Source: CAVYXZ01 sp963772595 (GTDB taxonomy: Bacteria > Chloroflexota > Anaerolineae > Aggregatilineales > Phototrophicaceae). From it: DNA of 64,000 bases. The stretch lies in the NCBI GenBank assembly GCA_963772595.1, contig CAVYXZ010000004.1, positions 5,815 through 69,814 on the forward strand, given 5' to 3'. Every line of letters begins with the position of its first letter. Position 1 is the first letter of the stretch. A model generated the notes under the pieces. The model saw only the letters and a list, made by a program, of their open reading frames with translations. It was not told where the DNA came from and made no database searches. Both the position numbers and the translations under genes were made by a program. Below are positions 35,291 through 44,212 of this stretch, in pieces.

Positions 35291-36338
35291 TCATGCGGCA
35301 TTGGACCCGATAATGGATAGCACCTCATCGGGTTTTTGATTATAGCGGTCAAAAAAGGTCTGGGCGGCCACCAACAAAGCTTTGACTGATTCGAAAAGCT
35401 CACAGTGTGTTACCTCACGACGAAATTGCCGCCACAGCATTTCAATTGGGTTAAGCCAGGGGCTGTAAGTCGGTAAGTAGAGCAAGACTAATCGTCCCGC
35501 AGACGCTCGCAAAACCGCTTCCACCTCATCATCTTGATGGGTACTGGCATTATCCAAGGCTACGAAGATTGTACCGGTCGGGTGCTGGTCAACCAAAGCT
35601 TGAAGCAATTCAGCCACTTCTTGGCGGCGCTTACGACGTCGAAACAAAACCACTGTTTCACCGGTATGATAGTTGACTGCCCCCAGACCATAGCGTTTGT
35701 AAGGCTGTCGCGGTGTGGGGATCATCACTTGTTGACCTTTGGGCCCCCATATGGCCCGCAAGGTCGGCAGCCAACTGACATTGAACTCGTCCAGATAATA
35801 GAAGACATCGCCCGGTTTCAGGCTGTCTCGTGTGGCTTCGACCGTCTTTTTTTGACCTCATACTCGGGGTCCGGGCTGCTGATTTTATGTTGGGGTCGGC
35901 TGAGCACAATATCATGTTTTGCCAAGTGCTGTCGGACCGTTTCGGCTTCGATCCGAATACCCCTTGCTTCAGCCAGGTAATCCGCTAAGCGTTGTAACGT
36001 CCACAATGAAAACTCCAGCCCCATACTGCGTGGGCGTAAACGGACCACTCGCAGCAATTCCGCTTCATAGGCAGGCGTCACCTTCGCCGTCGCGCCGGGA
36101 CGCGGGGCATCCTTCAAACCCTCGATCCCTTCCACCATATAACGTTTCATCCAGCGGCGCACCGTCTGCTCGTCTTCACGCACGATCTCGGCAATTTCGC
36201 GAGCGACCAGTGTTTTTCCGCTGCCAGCAGCATCATTTGTGATCGGGTTCTCATCCGCACATCCTTGGTCGTGCGATATAGTTCTTCCAACGCCTCAAGT
36301 TGTTCTCGGCTTTGTGGCGGAAGTTGGATCGGTCTCAT
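35291..36338 (-). pseudogene. IS630-family DDE transposase in three frames
   Basis: The protein would have about 349 residues. The N-terminal helix-turn-helix part (MRPIQLPPQSREQLEALEEL; start 36338) runs to a five-A run (T5 at 36213-36217 on the + strand). The middle (VAREIAEIVREDEQTVRRWM, EGIEGLKDAPRPGATAKVTP) runs to a seven-A run (35847-35853). The last frame has the catalytic core: FYYLDEFNVSW, IFVALDNASTHQ, YSPWLNPIEMLW (D, D, E). Each junction needs a -1 shift on an A-run. That could be programmed slippage, reported in some IS630 relatives, or base loss. Two such sites in one gene make inactivation or homopolymer error more likely. Confidence 0.85.
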
Positions 36339-36373
36339 ATTGCACCTCCTCCCCCAGTATACTCCCATCAAAA

Positions 36374-36393
36374 CTTATCTGATTGCACTTAGT
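36374..36393 (-). repeat. Right terminal inverted repeat of the IS630-type element
   Basis: On the minus strand it reads ACTAAGTGCAATCAGATAAG, matching the left end at 18 of 20 positions. Confidence 0.8.
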
Positions 36394-36634
36394 ATATAGA
36401 AATATTAGCAACTGGGGAAATAACCTTGTTCCCCATGCGTTCAACTCAGCGTAACGGCTCTGCCCTTGTTCAGTTCGCTCTCAAGGCAGATGCTACACAT
36501 TGCTTACTCTACTTCACGTGCATTGCCAAGTTCTGCACAGGCACGAATCGAACAGCTTTCGTACCGCAGGTTTAACAGAACACCACACATGACCACTAAA
36601 TCCAATATATCGCGCTACATCAAGGATGTGACGG

Positions 36635-36640
36635 TATAAT
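36635..36640 (+). promoter_or_regulatory. -10 box of the DapA-like operon
   Basis: TATAAT stands 46 bases before ATG 36687. No good -35 is visible at the usual distance. The rest of the 293 bases between the IS and this gene shows no other clear feature. Confidence 0.4.
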
Positions 36641-36686
36641 CTGCCAGACGCCGTTGTGGCGGCAATCTCATCAGGAAGGAGCGATT

Positions 36687-37586
36687 ATGGCGGATTGGCG
36701 TGGTATTTTTGCAATCCCGATGACACCTTTTGACGCACAGGATCAGGTAGACGAGGAGACGCTGCGGGCGGAGGTTCAGTTCTGTGTTGAGTCCCATGTC
36801 GGCGGCCTCTGCGTCCCGGTGATGGTCAGCGAGTTCCGGCTGCTCTCCGAAGACGAGCGCCGCCTGCTGATCCGCATCCCGGTGGAACTGTGCAAGCCCG
36901 CCGGAGTCCCGGTCATCGCCAACTGCGCGGCGGTCAATGCCCCGCTGGCGGTCCGCTATGCGCGTTATGCGGAGGAGGTCGGCGCGGATGCGGTCATCGC
37001 CATGCCGCCGTACCTGCTGGAGACCGATTTCGACAGCATCTTCGCCTACTACCAGGCGATTGCGGACGCCGTGAGCATTCCGGTCTGGATTCAGAACGCC
37101 AGTGTCGCGCCGCTTTCGACGGACCAGATCATCCGCCTCTGTGCGGAAATTGAGAATATCGCTTGGGTCAAGCAGGAGGTCGCGCCCAGCACGCACACTA
37201 TCAGCGCCCTGCTTGAGCGCCACTCGCCCGCCATCGAGGGCGTGATGGGCGGCGCGGGCGGACGCTTCCTGATGACTGAACGCGCGCGGGGCGCGGTCGG
37301 GGTCATCGTGGCCTGCGAGTTCTGCGACATCTTGCAGCGCGTTTGGGATCTGCTGGATGCGGGCGAAGACGCTGAAGCGGAAGACCTGTTTGACCGGGTG
37401 CTGCCGGGCATCGTACTCGAAGGGCTGATGGGCATGGCCTTCGCCAAAGAGGTCATGCTGCGGCGCGGCGTGTTGAAGAACAACCGCATCCGCAACCGGA
37501 CCGCGCCCCTGGATAAGCACGATTTGCTAGAGATTGACCGGATGCTGGCGCGTCTGGAGCCTTATTTTGTATGGAGAAACCATTAA
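36687..37586 (+). CDS. DapA/N-acetylneuraminate-lyase superfamily aldolase or dehydratase
   Basis: A 299-residue class I (Schiff-base) TIM-barrel enzyme: IFAIPMTPFDAQDQVDEET, GVPVIANCAAVNAPLAVRYA, ADAVIAMPPYLLETDFDSI, and the lysine K162 in IAWVKQEVAPS. Two canonical dihydrodipicolinate-synthase features are missing: the GTTGE loop is replaced by VMVSEF, and the catalytic Tyr of YNVP by Gln (IQNAS). It is therefore not a DapA proper, but a relative such as a sugar-acid dehydratase or aldolase. AAGGAG precedes the start. It overlaps an enolase-superfamily sugar-acid-dehydratase-like gene, supporting that role. Substrate unknown. Confidence 0.85.
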   Translation: MADWRGIFAIPMTPFDAQDQVDEETLRAEVQFCVESHVGGLCVPVMVSEFRLLSEDERRLLIRIPVELCKPAGVPVIANCAAVNAPLAVRYARYAEEVGADAVIAMPPYLLETDFDSIFAYYQAIADAVSIPVWIQNASVAPLSTDQIIRLCAEIENIAWVKQEVAPSTHTISALLERHSPAIEGVMGGAGGRFLMTERARGAVGVIVACEFCDILQRVWDLLDAGEDAEAEDLFDRVLPGIVLEGLMGMAFAKEVMLRRGVLKNNRIRNRTAPLDKHDLLEIDRMLARLEPYFVWRNH

Positions 37587-38902
37587 TGGCTGATAACGAT
37601 CTTGAAGCCCAGGTAGGCCGGGTGGAAGACGCCGTCAATACGGCTTCCAGCCCCTCCGATTTGAAGATTACGGATATGCGCATGGCGGTGGTCTGCTCGA
37701 ATTACGATTACCCGATCATCCGCATTGATACCAACCAGGGCGTGTATGGCATCGGCGAAGTGCGTGACGCGGGTCACAAGGAGAACGCGCTGCAATTTAA
37801 GAGTATGCTGCTGGGGCAGAACCCCTGCAATATTGACATGATCTTCCGCACGATGAAACAGTTCGGCAACTGGGGCCGCGAAGGCGGCGGCGTCTCCGGC
37901 ATCGAGATTGCGCTGTGGGACCTCATCGGCAAGGTCTACGGCGTGCCCTGCTACCAGATGCTGGGCGGCAAATATCGCTCGCATATCCGCCTGTATGCCG
38001 ATACCCCCCGGCCCACCGAGATGACACCCGAAGCCTACGTCAAGCGTGTGCTGGGCCGCAAAGCGATGGGCATGACCTTCATCAAGTTCGACGTGGGCCT
38101 GCATATCCTCGAAGATTTCCCGGATGGCACGGTCGGCACAGCGACAAAGTATGAACATCACATGCGCTGGGGCGGACCGATCCGGGGGACCCAGTTCGGC
38201 ACCCAGTTGACCGATCAGGGCCTCGCCAAATTTGTCGAGATCGTCGCGGCGGTGCGCGACGCGGTCGGCTGGGACATGGCGCTGGCGATTGACCATTTCG
38301 GCCCGCTGTCCGTCAAAGACGGCATCCGGCTCGGTCATGCGCTGGAACCCTTCGGCCTGACCTGGATCGAAGACGTCATCCCCTGGCAGGATGTCGAGGG
38401 CAACCGCCGCGTCACCGAAGCCATCAACGTCCCGACCGCCAATGGCGAAGACATTTACCTCTGGGATGGCTTCCGCGAACCCATCGAAAAGCACGCCTTC
38501 GACATCATTCACCCGGACCTGCTGACTGCGGGCGGTATGGCCGAGACCAAACGCATCGCCGACTACGCGGAACGCTACGGCATACCGACCGCGCTGCATT
38601 TCGCCGGATCCCCTATCGCCTTGATGGCGAACGTCCACTGCGGCGCGGCGATTCCGAGCCTGATTGCGCTGGAAATGCACGCGCTGGATTTGCCTTTCTG
38701 GCGCGACCTGGTCACAGGACTGGACGATCCGCTCTTCGTGGATGGATACGTCAAGGTGCCGGATAAACCGGGCTTGGGTGTGGATTTGAATTACGAGGGG
38801 ATCGAGGCGAATCTGCGCTTCCCCGGCCTCTTCGAGCCAACGGACGAATGGAACACGCCCAAACTCGGATTCTGGCAGCCGGATCGCCGCTGGGATAAGT
38901 AG
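37586..38902 (+). CDS. Mandelate-racemase-subgroup enzyme (sugar-acid dehydratase-like)
   Basis: A 438-residue enolase-superfamily enzyme. In the barrel are KFDVGLHIL, AIDHFGPLSVKD (metal Asp), WIEDVIPW (Glu), TANGEDIYLWDGF (Glu), DIIHPDL and the His of ALHFAGSPIA, which acts as the base in this subgroup. This is the acid-sugar dehydratase arrangement, unlike the Lys-Lys enzyme at 1.9 kb. I prefer ATG 37586 (TAATG overlap, GGAG 9 bases upstream) over ATG 37571. It is downstream of the DapA-like gene and probably makes the keto-acid that enzyme processes, or uses its product. Exact sugar unknown. Confidence 0.88.
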   Translation: MADNDLEAQVGRVEDAVNTASSPSDLKITDMRMAVVCSNYDYPIIRIDTNQGVYGIGEVRDAGHKENALQFKSMLLGQNPCNIDMIFRTMKQFGNWGREGGGVSGIEIALWDLIGKVYGVPCYQMLGGKYRSHIRLYADTPRPTEMTPEAYVKRVLGRKAMGMTFIKFDVGLHILEDFPDGTVGTATKYEHHMRWGGPIRGTQFGTQLTDQGLAKFVEIVAAVRDAVGWDMALAIDHFGPLSVKDGIRLGHALEPFGLTWIEDVIPWQDVEGNRRVTEAINVPTANGEDIYLWDGFREPIEKHAFDIIHPDLLTAGGMAETKRIADYAERYGIPTALHFAGSPIALMANVHCGAAIPSLIALEMHALDLPFWRDLVTGLDDPLFVDGYVKVPDKPGLGVDLNYEGIEANLRFPGLFEPTDEWNTPKLGFWQPDRRWDK

Positions 38903-38911
38903 CAGATCGTC

Positions 38912-38931
38912 CTCAATATCAGTTTTGAGGT
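38912..38931 (+). terminator. Possible terminator hairpin after the sugar-acid operon
   Basis: CCTCAA and TTGAGG form a short perfect stem with an 8-base loop just after the stop codon at 38902. There is no T tract, so it is a weak call. Confidence 0.3.
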
Positions 38932-39067
38932 CCCTGTAGGAAACCCGAAAACTTCAGCAAGAGGATGTTTTGGCAAAAGGATTTACTCCGCATTGATGCA
39001 GGGTGTGATTGAACACACTATATTGAGCAGTTTATAACCTGTCAGTGCGTTTATCTCAACCAGCTAA

Positions 39068-40108
39068 TCAAGCGCCGCTCAAAGGCGCACGCCGCAGAGT
39101 GAGGATGACGGTCGTGCCTTTGCCGACCGCACTCTCCAGCCAGATACGCCCGCCCTGCGCTTCGACGGCCAGACGGCAGAAGGTCAGGCCCAGGCCGCTG
39201 CCAATCGCTGCCCCGGCTTTGCGCGCTTCGATCTGGGTGAACTTGCCAAAGACCTTATCGACCCATTCTGGCGCGATGCCCATGCCTTCGTCGCGGATGC
39301 GCAGCGCCACCATATCGCCCGCATGAGGGACGGCGTTGAGCGACACCGTGCCCTCTGCCGGGCTATATTTCAGCGCATTGCTCAGCAGATTGACCAGCAC
39401 ACGCACCGTCAGATCGGCATCGGCCAGCACACAGTCCGCTCCGGCGTCGATTCCGCTGGCGACATGAACCTCGCCGCGCAGCGCCATCGCCGAGATCTGG
39501 TCCAGCGCGGCATCGAACATGGGCTGAAGCGCTGTCGCCTGCATGTTCACCTTGAGCTTGCCGCTTTCAAGCTGTGCCAGGTCCAGCAGCGAATTGACCA
39601 GCGACAACATCCGGTGTGCTGCGGATACACTCAGCTTGACAAGGTCGCGCTGCATTGGGTCCATCTCAACGTCAGGGGTATCCAGCACCAGAGTCAGACC
39701 GGAGAGGATATTTGACAGCGGCGAGCGCAGATCATGCACGACGAAATGCGCCAGTTCTTCCTGGCGAGCACGCGCTGCCCGCAGCGAGGTCAGGCTGAAG
39801 GTGACGATCACGAAAAAGCTTAGTCGCACGCCTGCATTCCAGTAGGGGATGGTGGGCGAGGAATACACCCGGCCCCCGATTAGATCCACCAGCAGCCAAA
39901 CCGCAGCAGCGGCAAGGGCCATCAGGTAGCCCAAACGGTCATTCTGGACAAACCAGGCCACCAGCGCAACCGGAATTAGATAGAAGACGGAGAAACTCAG
40001 TTCGGAGCCAGTGACATAATCAAGCGCACCGATGAACACGACTAGCAGCGCAGCCAGCCCTATGATGAAACCTTGCGACCGACGTTGAAGCACCCCAACA
40101 AGCATCAT
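39068..40108 (-). CDS. Membrane sensor histidine kinase
   Basis: A 346-residue kinase. The first ~105 residues contain about four membrane spans (FIIGLAALLVVFIGAL, FSVFYLIPVALVAWFV, LMALAAAAVWLLVDLI, LSFFVIVTFSLTSL) with almost no extracytoplasmic domain, as in intramembrane-sensing kinases. The HisKA domain carries H125 in HFVVHDLRSPLSNILSG. The ATPase domain has NLLSNALKYSP (N box), RDEGMGIAPEWVDKVF (G1), GSGLGLTFCRLAVEAQGG (G2) and a final GTTVILTL. No response regulator is adjacent, so it is an orphan in this window; signal unknown. Confidence 0.92.
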   Translation of the reverse strand: MMLVGVLQRRSQGFIIGLAALLVVFIGALDYVTGSELSFSVFYLIPVALVAWFVQNDRLGYLMALAAAAVWLLVDLIGGRVYSSPTIPYWNAGVRLSFFVIVTFSLTSLRAARARQEELAHFVVHDLRSPLSNILSGLTLVLDTPDVEMDPMQRDLVKLSVSAAHRMLSLVNSLLDLAQLESGKLKVNMQATALQPMFDAALDQISAMALRGEVHVASGIDAGADCVLADADLTVRVLVNLLSNALKYSPAEGTVSLNAVPHAGDMVALRIRDEGMGIAPEWVDKVFGKFTQIEARKAGAAIGSGLGLTFCRLAVEAQGGRIWLESAVGKGTTVILTLRRAPLSGA

Positions 40109-40213
40109 AGGCGCCCATCCGGCACAGCCTACAAGTCTCAGGACATCAATTGTTTAGCTAACATCATATATCAACATGGGTTAATCTGTGCCGCAAGAAT
40201 CGCGATGAGGAAT

Positions 40214-41296
40214 TTACAGCCGCCCGTAGCGTTTGAGCAGCGCGCGCAGGCGGTCATGCGGCAGGGCATGGACGGTGATGTTATCGCGCCCGGTCATGGT
40301 CTCAGCGGCGATCAGTGAATTGAGAATGGCTTCTTCAACACATTCGACAACCGCCAGGAAGAACTCGTCAATCGTGCGGCCATCGTCGATGAAGTTGAGA
40401 CGCGAGCCAATGACCGCATCGGGATAATGATCGAAGCGGGCGCTGGTGGAAAAGGCGATCACGAAGTCCCCGCTCTGGTCACTGCTGATCGAGCCGGTGC
40501 GCGCCAGGCCCAAAGCGGCGCGCTTGGCAAGGCGCTCAAGCTGCGAGGCCGAAAAAGGTGCGTCGGTCGCCAGGACCATCATGATTGAGCCGGGATTAGG
40601 CTGCGGCATCAGTTCATCGGCCAGCGCCAGCCCCACCGGCACACCCAGGACCATCAGTTCGGGACGGCGGCCCATATTGCTTTGCACCAGCGCGCCGACG
40701 GTGAAGCGGCCTTCCATGACCTTGCGTGAGGCGCTGCCGATACCCCCCTTGAACTGGTAGCACATCGTTCCGGTGCCGCCGCCGACGTTACCCTCCGTGA
40801 CCGGCCCGCTGGCTGCCGACTTAATCGCCTGCCAGACGCTCTCCGGCGTAATATGCCGTCCGCGCACATCGTTGAGCGTCCCCTCATTACACTCGCCCAC
40901 CACGCAGTTGACGGTCGCCGTCGTCAGGGCAATATCCGGGTTCTGCTTCAGCATGTAACTCAACAGCGCGTCACTGGCCCGGGCCACGCTCAGATTGCTG
41001 GTCAGAACAATAGGCGTTTCGATGGTGCCGCGCTCACGGATCTGTTCGAAGCCATGCACCTTACCGAAGCCGTTGATGGAATACACGGCAGCCGCGACTT
41101 TGTCCCGGTAGATGTTGCCGCCGTGCGCCAGCACTGCCGTCACCCCGGTCCGCACCGGACCTTCCCCCTCGACCAGCGCCCCTTCGCCCTGGATGAGCGT
41201 TGTGTGACCCACGCGAACGCCGGGCACATCGGTAATTGCATTGAGTTCACCCGTCGGCAAGCGCCCCGGATCCGGCACAAAATCGCGCAGTCGCAT
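40214..41296 (-). CDS. P1-family peptidase (DmpA/L-aminopeptidase D-Ala-esterase type)
   Basis: A 360-residue self-processing Ntn-type hydrolase with the DmpA fold. Landmarks are LNAITDVPGVRVGHTTLIQG, TGVTAVLAHGG, FGKVHGFEQIRERGTIETPI, VLTSNLSVARASDALLSY, ESVWQAIKSAASGPVTEGN-type, VGGGTGTMCYQFKGGIGSASR, where the chain is expected to be cleaved autocatalytically before a Ser. The later DQSGDFVIAFST is also conserved. Start ATG 41296 shares one base with the SDR stop (TGATG), so the two are coupled. These enzymes release D- or L-amino-acid N-terminal residues or beta-peptides. Confidence 0.85.
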   Translation of the reverse strand: MRLRDFVPDPGRLPTGELNAITDVPGVRVGHTTLIQGEGALVEGEGPVRTGVTAVLAHGGNIYRDKVAAAVYSINGFGKVHGFEQIRERGTIETPIVLTSNLSVARASDALLSYMLKQNPDIALTTATVNCVVGECNEGTLNDVRGRHITPESVWQAIKSAASGPVTEGNVGGGTGTMCYQFKGGIGSASRKVMEGRFTVGALVQSNMGRRPELMVLGVPVGLALADELMPQPNPGSIMMVLATDAPFSASQLERLAKRAALGLARTGSISSDQSGDFVIAFSTSARFDHYPDAVIGSRLNFIDDGRTIDEFFLAVVECVEEAILNSLIAAETMTGRDNITVHALPHDRLRALLKRYGRL

Positions 41297-42036
41297 CAGA
41301 GCATACTCTCCCCGCCATCGACGTTCAGACACTGCCCGGTCACAAAGCTGGCCGCATCCGAGCAGAGGAACAGCACCACCCCGGCCACCTCGTCGTAGCT
41401 TCCGGCACGGCCCTGGGCGTTCTGCGGCCCATCGACGCCGATATTACCCGGACAGACGGCGTTGACGCGAATCCCCTGCGGTGCGAGTTCCTGCGCGCAC
41501 TGCTTGGTGAAGCCCACCAGACCGCTCTTGCTGGCGACATAGGCCGCGCCCTGTGGCAGCGGGTTCAGGTGCCCGGCACTGCTGGCAACGTTGACGATCA
41601 CGCCGCCGCCTTCATCGGCCATGACCCGGCCCAGAAGTTGGCTGCAAAAGAAGGTTCCGGTCATATTGACTTCCAGCATCCGCCGCCAGTCCCATTCGTC
41701 CAGCTTGAGCAGCGGCGCAGAAAGCGATTCCGCCCCGGCGGCATTCACGAGAATTTGGATCTTGCCGAAGCGGTCGCGGGCGCTCTCGATCATGGCGCTG
41801 ACCTGGAAGCGGTTGGTCACGTCGCCCTGCCAGCCCATCGCCTGCCCACCGGCGGCCTTGATCTCCTCGACCACACGGTCCACGCGATCCGGGTTGATGT
41901 CGTTGACCACGACGTTTGCACCGGAATCGGCAAAGGCGAGCGCTATGGCTCGCCCGATGTCTGCTCCTGCGCCGGTGACGATGGCGCTTTGCTGTTTTAG
42001 ATCAACGCGGAAGGCCGGCACAAGTCCTGCAACCAA
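41296..42036 (-). CDS. SDR-family oxidoreductase
   Basis: A 246-residue NAD(P)-dependent short-chain dehydrogenase. The cofactor loop is AIVTGAGADIGRAIAL; NAAGAESL is the NNAG equivalent. The catalytic residues are Ser in VNVASSAGHLNP and the YVASKSG pair (Tyr-x3-Lys). The C-terminal FVTGQCLNVDGGESML completes the fold. The Asp of VVVNDINPDRV favours NAD. The start is uncertain: TTG 42036 or GTG 42021; either overlaps the upstream hydrolase gene. Downstream is the coupled P1 peptidase. The substrate is not known. Confidence 0.9.
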   Translation of the reverse strand: MVAGLVPAFRVDLKQQSAIVTGAGADIGRAIALAFADSGANVVVNDINPDRVDRVVEEIKAAGGQAMGWQGDVTNRFQVSAMIESARDRFGKIQILVNAAGAESLSAPLLKLDEWDWRRMLEVNMTGTFFCSQLLGRVMADEGGGVIVNVASSAGHLNPLPQGAAYVASKSGLVGFTKQCAQELAPQGIRVNAVCPGNIGVDGPQNAQGRAGSYDEVAGVVLFLCSDAASFVTGQCLNVDGGESML

Positions 42037-42698
42037 TCGGTGAGTACACTGCGCGCCGCAGCAGGCAGTCGGTGATTTTCAATCAACTTGCGGTCCACAC
42101 TGCCCGGCACGACGTAGTAACTCGCGCCAAAATCGTACATTTTACGGTGCGCCTCGCATGTGGCCTGGGCATACTTTTGCCAGGGGTACCAATCGCTCTC
42201 GCTCATCATAATGCAAAGCTCGGCGTCAATCGCCAGTACGCTGTCTTCGTCCAGCATGTTCGCCAGCAGGATTACGCCGCGCGGTTTTTGGAGACGCGCA
42301 AACAAGCCGTAAGCATTGCCCAGCATCCCGGTCCCGGCGTCCTCGGCCAGAATCACGACCCGATTATGATCGATCAGCGGCTGCGCCAGTGCAACTTCAT
42401 AAGCGCTTACCGCATCCTGAGTCACCGAGCCGCGTCCACTGGCCCCGCTGCGCCCGGTACCGCGTTTGTCCCAGCGAAACACGGCGTAGCCGCAGTCCAG
42501 GCCGAGTGATGCAAACGGCCAATACCAATCCCGGCTGTTATAACCGGCATGGTGCAGTATAAATATGAGCGGATACCCATCGCTGGGCGGTGGAGAAAAG
42601 GGATAATCTATTTGCCCGGACAGACTAACACTATCACCTGCAAACACCAACTCGATAAGGTCTTCGGTGGTGCTCCCTACGCCCTGATCCACTGCCAT
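41997..42698 (-). CDS. Alpha/beta-hydrolase with Asp at the nucleophile elbow
   Basis: A 233-residue protein with the alpha/beta-hydrolase order. YPLIFILHHAGYNSRDWYWP is the oxyanion-hole strand, YAVFRWDKRGTGRSGASGRG is the following loop, and VVILAEDAGTGMLGNAYGLF is the elbow. The usual G-x-S-x-G is A-E-D-A-G here, so the residue at the nucleophile position is Asp, as in haloalkane dehalogenases or epoxide hydrolases. ATG 42698 has GGAG 6 bases upstream; a longer in-frame version (TTG 42755) would add a hydrophobic segment. It overlaps the SDR gene by about 40 bases. Confidence 0.65.
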   Translation of the reverse strand: MAVDQGVGSTTEDLIELVFAGDSVSLSGQIDYPFSPPPSDGYPLIFILHHAGYNSRDWYWPFASLGLDCGYAVFRWDKRGTGRSGASGRGSVTQDAVSAYEVALAQPLIDHNRVVILAEDAGTGMLGNAYGLFARLQKPRGVILLANMLDEDSVLAIDAELCIMMSESDWYPWQKYAQATCEAHRKMYDFGASYYVVPGSVDRKLIENHRLPAAARSVLTDWLQDLCRPSALI

Positions 42699-42948
42699 GA
42701 CCACTCCGTGTGCTGAATTGACTAACCCGACAAGAATAATGGAGACTAGAAACAAGGTTTCATCAAAAGAAGCCTGCGTTCATAGGGAGTATGACAGGTA
42801 TTTATAGTATATCAGGCTATGCGAATTTTTCCAGCTTTTCGTCACAATTGTAAGCTTCGGGTAGTATGAAAGTCATGTTATATGGACACAGCCCGGCTTG
42901 ACCGGTTAGAACGCACGTGCTAAGCTGTCGGAAAAGCGAGAGAGAGCG

Positions 42949-44199
42949 ATGACCCTGGAATTCAAAGAACTCGTGCCGCAGATCACCCGGATGGGCGCGA
43001 TGCTGGAAAAACTGGACTTCGACCAGAGCGAGGCGCTTCAACTGGCCTTCGAGCGCTTCGAAGCGGCCTCGGACCTCAACGCGGCTCGTGCGCGTATCGA
43101 CTGGGTGCGGCGCTCGGATGTCAGCGGTTATCGCGGCGCGGGGCCGCTGGACGGGCCGGACGCCGAGCCGATCAACGCGATTGTGCCCGCCCCGGCTTCC
43201 CCGCCCCAGGCGACCATTATCGCAGCGGACGGCTCGCAGATTTACCCTGACGACCAGAACGCGGTGCATTATTACCTGCTCAACCTGGGGGCCTTCGTCT
43301 ACCATCACGGTGCGGAACGCACGCCGGAGCAGTTTACCCAGCCCCGTCTCTATTATCATAAGGATCACGTCCACGACCGCTATGGCCGGGTGATCCGCCA
43401 CCGCGAGGTCGATGACCGGCGCACGACGGCGGAGATGCACTTCCTCGCCGAATATGCCGAAGCCTACCGCGAGGAAGCCCAGCCGCTGCTGGCACTCTAT
43501 GACAACCGGCTGATGTTCCAGAGCGCAGGCGATCAGGCGAACAATGCCGCCGCCTTCCGCGAGTATATGGCGGCGCTGGTACGGCTGCGCGATACTGGGG
43601 CCGTCCTGGCGGGCTATATCGACGACCCGCACATGAGCCGCCGCGTGATGCAGCTCCTCTACCTGCTCAGCCTGCCAGACGAGACAGCGGTCAAGGAAAA
43701 GCAGATGCTGCTGGCCCAGGCGGGCGATCTGGACGGGCTGCGCGACCGGCAGTTCTTCCGGCATGTGCTGGAACCGGGCGAGCGCTCGGCTATTATGGTG
43801 CAGAACTCGCCGCGTAACCTGGAGTTCCGGCGGCGCGGGGAGAGCTACGAGATCGCCTTCTTCTACCTCAACGTTGGCAGCGATTACCAGCCGCACGTCG
43901 TCCGGGTCGATATTCCGGTCTGGGTGGCGCGCGACCCGGCGGCGGTCGATGCGCTGCACAGTCTGCTGCTGGTCCAATGCAGGATGCAAGGTCGCAATCC
44001 CTACCCCTACGTGCTGACACGCGCCGACGAACTGGCCGTCGTCACCAACCGCGACCGGCGCAAACTGGACGAACTGGTCCGGGTGCAGATTCGCAAATCG
44101 ACCACGCTGGCGATTGATAAGCCGGAGTTTCTGGGTAAAGATCGAGGCAAGGATCTGGCGCGCAGCCAGAAGCGCCGCTTTGAGATTAAACCTCACTGA
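42949..44199 (+). CDS. nurA: NurA-domain 5'-3' nuclease, partner of HerA
   Basis: A 416-residue NurA-type nuclease, which with the HerA translocase resects DNA ends. The start of the nuclease domain is ATIIAADGSQIYPD with D94 and S96 as the metal-binding region. Later GAVLAGYIDDPHMSRRVMQL and FYLNVGSDYQPHVVRVDIPVW with VLTRADELAVVT are the conserved C-terminal motifs. ATG 42949 has a purine-rich run (GCGAGAGAGAGCG) but no consensus site. Its stop is 13 bases before the HAS-barrel gene. HerA is 4.3 kb further on. The archaeal NurA-HerA relation is well established; the bacterial pair is comparable. Confidence 0.85.
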   Translation: MTLEFKELVPQITRMGAMLEKLDFDQSEALQLAFERFEAASDLNAARARIDWVRRSDVSGYRGAGPLDGPDAEPINAIVPAPASPPQATIIAADGSQIYPDDQNAVHYYLLNLGAFVYHHGAERTPEQFTQPRLYYHKDHVHDRYGRVIRHREVDDRRTTAEMHFLAEYAEAYREEAQPLLALYDNRLMFQSAGDQANNAAAFREYMAALVRLRDTGAVLAGYIDDPHMSRRVMQLLYLLSLPDETAVKEKQMLLAQAGDLDGLRDRQFFRHVLEPGERSAIMVQNSPRNLEFRRRGESYEIAFFYLNVGSDYQPHVVRVDIPVWVARDPAAVDALHSLLLVQCRMQGRNPYPYVLTRADELAVVTNRDRRKLDELVRVQIRKSTTLAIDKPEFLGKDRGKDLARSQKRRFEIKPH

Positions 44200-44212
44200 T
44201 GGAGGAAGCGTC

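Larger units (their letters stand above)
35271..36393 (-). mobile_element. IS630-family insertion sequence, about 1.12 kb
   Basis: The element is bounded by inverted repeats (35271-35290 and 36374-36393) and carries one transposase-like reading unit on the minus strand. The size is normal for IS630. Members insert at TA. The bases next to the ends (ACAA on the left, ATAT on the right) do not show an obvious TA pair on the left, so the exact ends may be off by a base or two. It lies between the TIGR02391 gene and the DapA-like gene in an AT-rich patch. Confidence 0.85.
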
